DNA of 64,000 bases. Origin: an uncultured Oscillospiraceae bacterium. GTDB taxonomy: Bacteria > Bacillota > Clostridia > Oscillospirales > Oscillospiraceae. The DNA is taken from contig CAKTVG010000011.1 in the NCBI GenBank assembly GCA_934622035.1, forward strand, positions 1 to 64,000. Reading direction: 5' to 3'. Position numbers and translations under genes: made by a program. The notes beneath the pieces were generated by a model that ran no database searches, was not told where the DNA came from, and saw nothing but the letters and a program-made list of their open reading frames with translations. How positions within the stretch are numbered: the first letter of the stretch is position 1; each line of letters starts with the position of its first letter. Below, one piece after another: positions 59,407 through 64,000 of the stretch.

Positions 59407-59446
59407 AGGCCGTGCACGCAGACAGCGTGCGCGGCCTTGTTTTTTC
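59407..59446 (+). terminator. intrinsic terminator behind the DUF4349 gene
   Basis: A 13-bp stem with one mismatch (59407-59419 with 59425-59437) is followed by TTGTTTTTT. Its T tail overlaps the -35 region of the next promoter. Confidence 0.85.
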
Positions 59447-59465
59447 CTTTGCTTACTGGTATAAT
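59437..59465 (+). promoter_or_regulatory. promoter of the GT-C/UbiA operon
   Basis: TATAAT (59460-59465) lies 17 bp from TTGTTT (59437-59442), 27 bp before the start codon. The -35 hexamer is part of the preceding terminator's T tail. Confidence 0.7.
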
Positions 59466-59492
59466 GGACTGAACCGGAAGGAGGGAGCTTTC

Positions 59493-60878
59493 ATGACGCG
59501 AACAAAACAGGCAGCACTTCTGCTGCTGACCGCCGCTGCGCTTGCGCTGCTGTTCTTTCTCTTTCCCCTGACCGGCGACGACTGGTACCGCGAGGGACTG
59601 GGCAGCACACTGCATTCCCTGCCTGCGCTGCTGCGTGAGGTTGCCTTCCGCTGGCGCACGACAAACAGCCGCATTCTCGGCAATGTGCTTGCCTACTGGG
59701 CCGGGAGCCGTCCTGCCGTCCGCATTGTCCTGAAAACCGTCCTGACGCTGCTGCTCTTCTGCTCCGCTGCTCGTACAGCCGGGCTGCGCACGAATTCCGG
59801 CTTTCTCCTGCTGGCCGCTGGCTTGTTCGCCCTGCCGCGCGAGATGTTTTGCCAGATCTACCCCTGGTCGGCAGGCTTTTTCAACTACGTTCCGCCGGTG
59901 GCGCTGTCTTTGCTGTGTCTTTGTCTGGTGCATGAGCTGTTTGAGGGTGAGCCGCTGCCGCGCTCGTTTGCGCGCTGCACGGCGCTGCTGCTTTTGGGCT
60001 TCTGCGGCCAGCTCTTTATGGAACACAACACGCTCTATGCCCTCTGCGCTGCCGCGGCGCTCCTGCTCTGGCACCGCATCGCACACCGGCGCTTTTCCGC
60101 CTGCCTCTGGTGCTATTTGGCCGGGACGCTTCTGGGCGCGGGTCTGCTCTTTGCCTCCCCCAGCTACCGCGCCGCCGCACAGGGCGGCGGGGCATACCAT
60201 CTGGGGCTGCTTGCCTCCGCAGCGGAAAATCTGCCGGAGCTGATTTCCCGATTGACACCGCCCGTGCTCTGCGCCGTTGCGGCGCTGGCCACGCTGCCGC
60301 ATCTGCGGAAAAAGCCCGCGCTTGCCGTTTTGCTGGCGCTGAGCACGATTTATCTTGCCCTGCGGCGCTGGCTGCCGGGGCAGGGCTATGCGGCGCTTGT
60401 CTGGTGGACACTGCTCGGCGCCGCCGTCTTTTCCCTGCCGCAGGGCGTTTGCCGCCGCAGAGCCGTCTTCTTCTTTTTCAGCGCCCTGGCTGCCGCACTG
60501 CCGCTGCTCTTTGTCTCGCCCATCGGCCCGCGCTGCTTTTTCGCGAGCTATGTCTTTCTCCTTCTGGCTGCGGCACAGCTCCTGCTCGCCGCCAAACGCC
60601 GCCCCGCTGCGGAGCATATCGCCGCAGGTGCAATGGCCGTCGCCGTTTTTTCTGTCTGCCTTTTGATCTATCTTCCCCAGCACCGGACCGCGCTTCTGCG
60701 CGCGCAGGCCATTGAAGCAGGCATGCAGCAGCGGCTGACGCAGATCACCCTGCCGCAGTTTCCGCACGCGCAGTTCCTCTGGGATGCGGACACGCAGAAG
60801 CTCTGCCGCACGTATTACTATGAAACGCCGGGAGACATCGCCTTCGTTTTCGTACCGGAGGAGGAATGGACGCCATGA
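59493..60878 (+). CDS. DUF6056-like polytopic membrane protein, GT-C-like
   Basis: A 461-aa protein with about eleven to twelve transmembrane helices. The first outside loop has TGDDWYREGLG, an acidic motif in the position where GT-C glycosyltransferases keep their catalytic Asp/Glu. GT-C enzymes use polyprenyl-phosphate sugars as donors. The UbiA-family gene two positions downstream may supply such a donor. AGGAGGG precedes ATG 59493. Which sugar it moves, if any, is unknown. Confidence 0.72.
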   Translation: MTRTKQAALLLLTAAALALLFFLFPLTGDDWYREGLGSTLHSLPALLREVAFRWRTTNSRILGNVLAYWAGSRPAVRIVLKTVLTLLLFCSAARTAGLRTNSGFLLLAAGLFALPREMFCQIYPWSAGFFNYVPPVALSLLCLCLVHELFEGEPLPRSFARCTALLLLGFCGQLFMEHNTLYALCAAAALLLWHRIAHRRFSACLWCYLAGTLLGAGLLFASPSYRAAAQGGGAYHLGLLASAAENLPELISRLTPPVLCAVAALATLPHLRKKPALAVLLALSTIYLALRRWLPGQGYAALVWWTLLGAAVFSLPQGVCRRRAVFFFFSALAAALPLLFVSPIGPRCFFASYVFLLLAAAQLLLAAKRRPAAEHIAAGAMAVAVFSVCLLIYLPQHRTALLRAQAIEAGMQQRLTQITLPQFPHAQFLWDADTQKLCRTYYYETPGDIAFVFVPEEEWTP

Positions 60879-62080
60879 CAAGCACACGTGACCGCTTTCT
60901 GCGAATCGGCTTTTTCGCTCTGGTGAGCCTTGGCTATGCGGCGCTCTTTTGCCTGCTCTCCCGCGCCGGGCTGTACCGCATCGAAGCCGCGCACAACGAT
61001 CGGCTGTTTTCCGCCGACGATGTATATTATGTAAACCATTTTTTCTCCACCCACATGGACACCTCCCTGCGCATCATCAAGCACCCCCTGCTCATCCCCT
61101 TCGGTTGGCTGATGACCACGCTGGAGCATGCGCTCTTTGGCGCACTTTCCGTAGAGCGGCACTATCAGTGCATCGTCATAGGGCAGCTTCTTTGTGCGCT
61201 TGCAGCGCTGTACGTCCTTGAGCGCATTCTGCGAACGCAGTATGGCCTGAAAACGCCGCAGGCGCTGCTGCTCTGCGGCATCTACGCGCTGTCCTTCAGT
61301 GTGCTGTTCTTCACCTTTGTCGCCGAGAGCTATGCGCTGTCCGCGCTGCTGCTCCTGCTGAGCTTCTATTCTGCGCGAAAGGGGACTTTCGTCCCGACCT
61401 GCATTGCCGGCGCACTGGCGGCAGGCGTGACCGTCACGAACGGCATTTTTTGGGCGGCGATCGTTCTGCTCTCCGGCGGCGAATGGAAAAAACGGCTCCG
61501 GACGCTGGTGGGCGGCACGGCGCTGTTCTTTCTTCTGGTGGCGGCACTGCCGGTGCGCACGGTCTTTTTCCGGAATCTGATCTCCGGCGGACTCAACAGC
61601 GCGCACAACTATAGCGACCATTTTGGTTTTTTTTCTGCCCTGCGCTATATCTTTTTCGCCTTCTTCGGCTCGACCGGCTTCTATCTGCACACGCAGGCAC
61701 AGTCGCCCTTCGGCGATTTTATGGGCGACGCGCTTTCCTTTGTCCCGGAGGCGCCGCTCCCCGTCGTGCTGGCGGCGGCGCTGTTTCTGGGGCTGCTGGT
61801 GTGGGCCGCGCTTGCCGCGCGGAAGGACCGGCTGCTTTACGCGCCGCTTGCCGTGCTTGCGCTGAATCTCCTGCTGCACGGCGTGCTGCAATACGGCCTC
61901 AAGGAGGCGTTTTTGTACTCTCTGCACCACTACGCCGCGCAGCTTCTCATCCTTGCCCAGCTTCTGCGGCGGGAGCGCACAAAGCGCCCGGCCATGTGGC
62001 TTCTGGGCTGCTACGGCATCTGCCTGATTGTTCTGAATCTGCCGAGCTATGCCGCCCTTGGGCAATTCCTTCGGAGGTGA
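60875..62080 (+). CDS. polytopic membrane protein, GT-C-like
   Basis: A 401-aa protein with about ten helices. The first outside loop contains RLFSADDVYYVNHFFSTHMD, again with adjacent acidic residues of the GT-C kind. It overlaps the previous gene by 4 bp when started at ATG 60875, which suits the ribosome site better than ATG 60866. It probably works with the two neighbouring membrane proteins on a lipid-linked sugar. I do not recognise a named family. Confidence 0.7.
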   Translation: MTSTRDRFLRIGFFALVSLGYAALFCLLSRAGLYRIEAAHNDRLFSADDVYYVNHFFSTHMDTSLRIIKHPLLIPFGWLMTTLEHALFGALSVERHYQCIVIGQLLCALAALYVLERILRTQYGLKTPQALLLCGIYALSFSVLFFTFVAESYALSALLLLLSFYSARKGTFVPTCIAGALAAGVTVTNGIFWAAIVLLSGGEWKKRLRTLVGGTALFFLLVAALPVRTVFFRNLISGGLNSAHNYSDHFGFFSALRYIFFAFFGSTGFYLHTQAQSPFGDFMGDALSFVPEAPLPVVLAAALFLGLLVWAALAARKDRLLYAPLAVLALNLLLHGVLQYGLKEAFLYSLHHYAAQLLILAQLLRRERTKRPAMWLLGCYGICLIVLNLPSYAALGQFLRR

Positions 62081-62084
62081 ACGC

Positions 62085-62933
62085 ATGAAGCAGCTTCTGC
62101 GCCTGCTGCGGCCAAAGCACTATCTGAAAAATCTTCTGGTCTTTCTGCCGCTCTTTTTCGGCGGCCGTCTGACAAATACCACCGCGCTGGGACAGGCGGG
62201 ACTTACCTTCGCGACCTTCTGTCTGCTCGCCTCAAGCGTTTATGTCTTCAACGACCTCTGCGACCGGGCGCGAGACCGGTGCGACCCGCTGAAATGCACC
62301 CGTCCGCTGGCAAGCGGCGCCGTCCGCCCGGCACAGGCCGCCTTGCTTGCCGCAGTCCTGCTTGCGCTCACCGCTGAGCTCGCGCATCTTCTTCCGGGGA
62401 ATGCACGTCTGTGTCTCCTTGCCTACGCGCTTTCCAACCTTGCCTACAGCCTAGAGCTGAAAAACATTCCGCTGCTGGACACGGCGCTTCTGGCCTTCGG
62501 CTTTCTTCTGCGCGTGTTGGCGGGTGCAGCGGCGGCTGGCGTCCGCGCTTCCGGCTGGCTTTGTCTGACGGTGCTGTTTCTCTCGCTATACATGAGCTTC
62601 GGCAAGCGGCGCAGTGAGCTGCGCCGCGGCTTCTGCACCCGCGGCAGTGCACGGCTTTACACGGCTGCCTTCCTCGCGCAGGCCATGCGTCTCTGCCTTG
62701 CGGCGGCACTGGGCGGATATGCGCTCTGGTGCCTGCTCGCTGCAACGAGCCTTGCCGGGCGGCGCATGCTCGTCACGCTCCCGCTCACAATCTGGATCTG
62801 TCTGCGCTATGACCGCTGCGCCGCGCAGGGCGGAGCGGACGACCCCGTGGAACTCCTGCTGCATGACCACGTTTTACTGCTGCTCTCCGCGCTGTATCTC
62901 GCCCTTACGGCTTTCCTTCTGTATGTTCTCTGA
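62085..62933 (+). CDS. UbiA-family prenyltransferase, DPPR synthase-like
   Basis: A 282-aa protein with about eight helices. The first Asp-rich motif is NDLCDRARDR, followed by KCTRPLASG. The second region reads YSLELKNIPLLDTALLAFGFLLRVLAGA, and then LSLYMSFGKRRSEL. These match decaprenyl-phosphate phosphoribosyltransferases (the Rv3806c type) better than quinone or heme prenyltransferases. Such enzymes make polyprenyl-phosphoryl-ribose-5-phosphate, the precursor of polyprenyl-phosphoryl-D-arabinose. The two GT-C-like proteins upstream could use the product. The gene runs 29 bp into the convergent gene. Confidence 0.75.
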   Translation: MKQLLRLLRPKHYLKNLLVFLPLFFGGRLTNTTALGQAGLTFATFCLLASSVYVFNDLCDRARDRCDPLKCTRPLASGAVRPAQAALLAAVLLALTAELAHLLPGNARLCLLAYALSNLAYSLELKNIPLLDTALLAFGFLLRVLAGAAAAGVRASGWLCLTVLFLSLYMSFGKRRSELRRGFCTRGSARLYTAAFLAQAMRLCLAAALGGYALWCLLAATSLAGRRMLVTLPLTIWICLRYDRCAAQGGADDPVELLLHDHVLLLLSALYLALTAFLLYVL

Positions 62934-63468
62934 TGCGGACGGGATACTGTCCCGTCCCGTCTCCGGAAATCAGTCGGTACAGCCGCGCAAGGTAACGCCA
63001 GGTGTGCTTATCCACCTCGCCGCTTTCCGGCAGGCCCGCCCGCTTTTGCAGCCAGACGACGGCGGCCGCCGTCTGCCTGTCGTGCCGCCCGTTTACACGA
63101 ACCTGCGGCACGTCGCGATAGAAGCGATCCAGCGCAACAAACAACGACTGAATCAGATACAAATGCACATTGCTCTCCCCGCTGCAAATTGTCTGCCCCG
63201 GCTGCAGGACGATTTGCAGCGGTTCCGCTTTTCCGTCAACGACAAGCGCGTTGCGGTAGATCGGGACAAGCACGTCCCAGGTCTCCTGATCCGCCGCACC
63301 GGTCACGGGAAGGCCGTTTCTTCTCTGAAACTCCGAAACTGCGCCGCGCGTTTCCTCTCCGAAAATTCCGTCCGGCACCAGGCGCGTCCGGTACTCCGTC
63401 AGGATACGCCGCAGCATGATCTGCAAGGCCTGAATCGGACTTGCCGCAAGCGGAACAACCGGTATCAT
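62905..63468 (-). CDS. peptidoglycan-binding-domain protein
   Basis: A 187-aa protein made of two PG_binding_1-type modules: IQALQIMLRRI with VPDGIFGEETRGAVSEFQRRNGLPVTG, then VHLYLIQSLFVALDR with VNGRHDRQTAAAVVWLQKRAGLPESG. No signal peptide or catalytic domain is visible. Such tandem modules occur in spore cortex-related proteins of Clostridia. It is coupled to the upstream gene by a 4-bp overlap and converges with the UbiA-family gene. Confidence 0.82.
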   Translation of the reverse strand: MIPVVPLAASPIQALQIMLRRILTEYRTRLVPDGIFGEETRGAVSEFQRRNGLPVTGAADQETWDVLVPIYRNALVVDGKAEPLQIVLQPGQTICSGESNVHLYLIQSLFVALDRFYRDVPQVRVNGRHDRQTAAAVVWLQKRAGLPESGEVDKHTWRYLARLYRLISGDGTGQYPVRIREHTEGKP

Positions 63469-64000
63469 AGCATCGACCTCCTGTCAAAATCCGTGTCGCC
63501 GTAGCGCATAACCTGCCCCGGAAACTGCGTTAAAAACGCCGTATCGGCGCTGCTGAGCTCCGCACCGCCGTCGATGACATTGCTCTCTGCAAAGACCGTC
63601 TCCGCATTCTCCTCCGGCGGCACAAAGCGGTTGCTTTCAAAGGTGGTGTTCAGCTCGATTCCCGCCGTCTGATCATAAAGCGCATCCCAGGTGGCCTCGT
63701 CGGCAACGCCGGTTTCCGGGAGTCCTGCAAAGCGTTGATAGGCCGCGACGGCGGTCCTTGTCGCCGGGCCGAAGATGCCGTCCACGGCAACGTCCGGAAC
63801 GCTGCTGACGAATTGTGAAACGACGCGCAGCATGTATTGCAGCGTGCGCACCTTCTCCCCGCGCACGCCCTCCTGCAGGCCGCCGGGATACTGCCAGTTG
63901 ACGGCGTAGAACTGCTGTCCCTGCGATTCCAGCTCCGCCAGCCGGTTCACGGCGACGTACAGCCGCACGAGCTGATACCATGTCGCCTTGCCGATGACCC
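63465..64000 (-). CDS. peptidoglycan-binding protein, cut by the window edge
   Basis: A minus-strand frame that stays open to the window edge, so the N-terminus is missing. The visible 178 residues start within VIGKATWYQLVRLYVAVNRLAEL, the end of one peptidoglycan-binding module. A full module follows (EGVRGEKVRTLQYMLRVVS, DGIFGPATRTAVAAYQRFAGLPETGVAD), and then a tail with no clear domain. GTG 63968 could be read as a start but splits a conserved segment, so the gene is better taken as partial. Together with the next gene it forms a multi-module binding pair. Confidence 0.82.
   Translation of the reverse strand, partial: VIGKATWYQLVRLYVAVNRLAELESQGQQFYAVNWQYPGGLQEGVRGEKVRTLQYMLRVVSQFVSSVPDVAVDGIFGPATRTAVAAYQRFAGLPETGVADEATWDALYDQTAGIELNTTFESNRFVPPEENAETVFAESNVIDGGAELSSADTAFLTQFPGQVMRYGDTDFDRRSML

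Noticed and set aside
60818..62086. Minus-strand frame opposite the second GT-C-like gene
   Set aside because: It is Gln/Lys/Arg-rich, has no family resemblance and no ribosome site; the plus-strand frame encodes an ordered series of membrane helices.
1..64000. CRISPR array, tRNA or rRNA genes
   Set aside because: I saw no regularly spaced direct repeats, tRNA cloverleaf or rRNA sequence. Intergenic gaps are mostly too short, and the repeats found are protein-coding.

Overview
The window looks like chromosome of a GC-rich, strictly anaerobic member of the Clostridia, most likely an Oscillospiraceae gut bacterium (Oscillibacter/Dysosmobacter-like). The basis is Gram-positive style lipoproteins and signal peptides, good AGGAGG ribosome sites, a CpsB/C/D-type exopolysaccharide (EPS) regulatory trio, a soluble HdrABC/Flx electron-transfer cluster, and spore-type peptidoglycan-binding proteins. 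The family assignment is inference; no rRNA or housekeeping marker is present.

Region 1 (1-2167) is a probable phase-variation switch. A tyrosine recombinase gene lies between two perfect 23-bp inverted repeats (416-438 and 1867-1889). Each repeat has the form of a recombinase core site: 7-bp inverted arms around a 7-bp spacer. A consensus extended -10 promoter (1810-1837) sits at the right edge of the segment and points out towards the EPS operon. An intrinsic terminator (1906-1947) and a structured leader follow. The arrangement reads as an invertible promoter, currently in the ON orientation, with an attenuator behind it.

Region 2 (2168-28503) is one long EPS operon. It holds a priming sugar transferase, a Wzz-like/BY-kinase/PHP-phosphatase trio, several glycosyltransferases, LicD, a Wzy-like polymerase, an acyltransferase, a Wzx flippase and a complete CapE-CapF-CapG cassette for UDP-N-acetyl-L-fucosamine. 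In its middle lie a lipoprotein, a 2027-aa secreted phosphodiester-glycosidase/repeat protein, an Lgt-like membrane protein and a 1458-aa secreted repeat protein. The two giant proteins share a C-terminal repeat module. A zinc-ribbon/propeller membrane protein follows (28649-30769).

Region 3 (31363-43747) contains a LysR regulator and a tight energy operon: an LDH-fold dehydrogenase with the malate-type Arg, class II fumarase, HdrB-HdrC-HdrA, a MvhD/FlxD-like protein, two Fe-S proteins, an FlxA-like NAD(P)H:flavin module, and a soluble fumarate reductase Fe-S/flavoprotein pair. The proposed path is oxaloacetate to malate to fumarate to succinate, with the last step fed by NAD(P)H through a flavin-bifurcating Hdr core.

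Region 4 (43819-54300) looks like a glycan-utilisation locus: CUT1 sugar ABC transporter, GH172 (DUF2961), two surface proteins with four copies of one carbohydrate-binding-like domain, a DUF4185 (GH183-type) lipoprotein and a LacI repressor. The GH172 plus GH183 pairing points to D-arabinan. Region 5 (54340-58438) is a PotABCD polyamine transporter. Region 6 (58502-64000) has a DUF4349 lipoprotein, two polytopic GT-C-like proteins, a UbiA-family protein resembling decaprenyl-phosphate phosphoribosyltransferase, and two convergent peptidoglycan-binding proteins, the last cut by the window edge.
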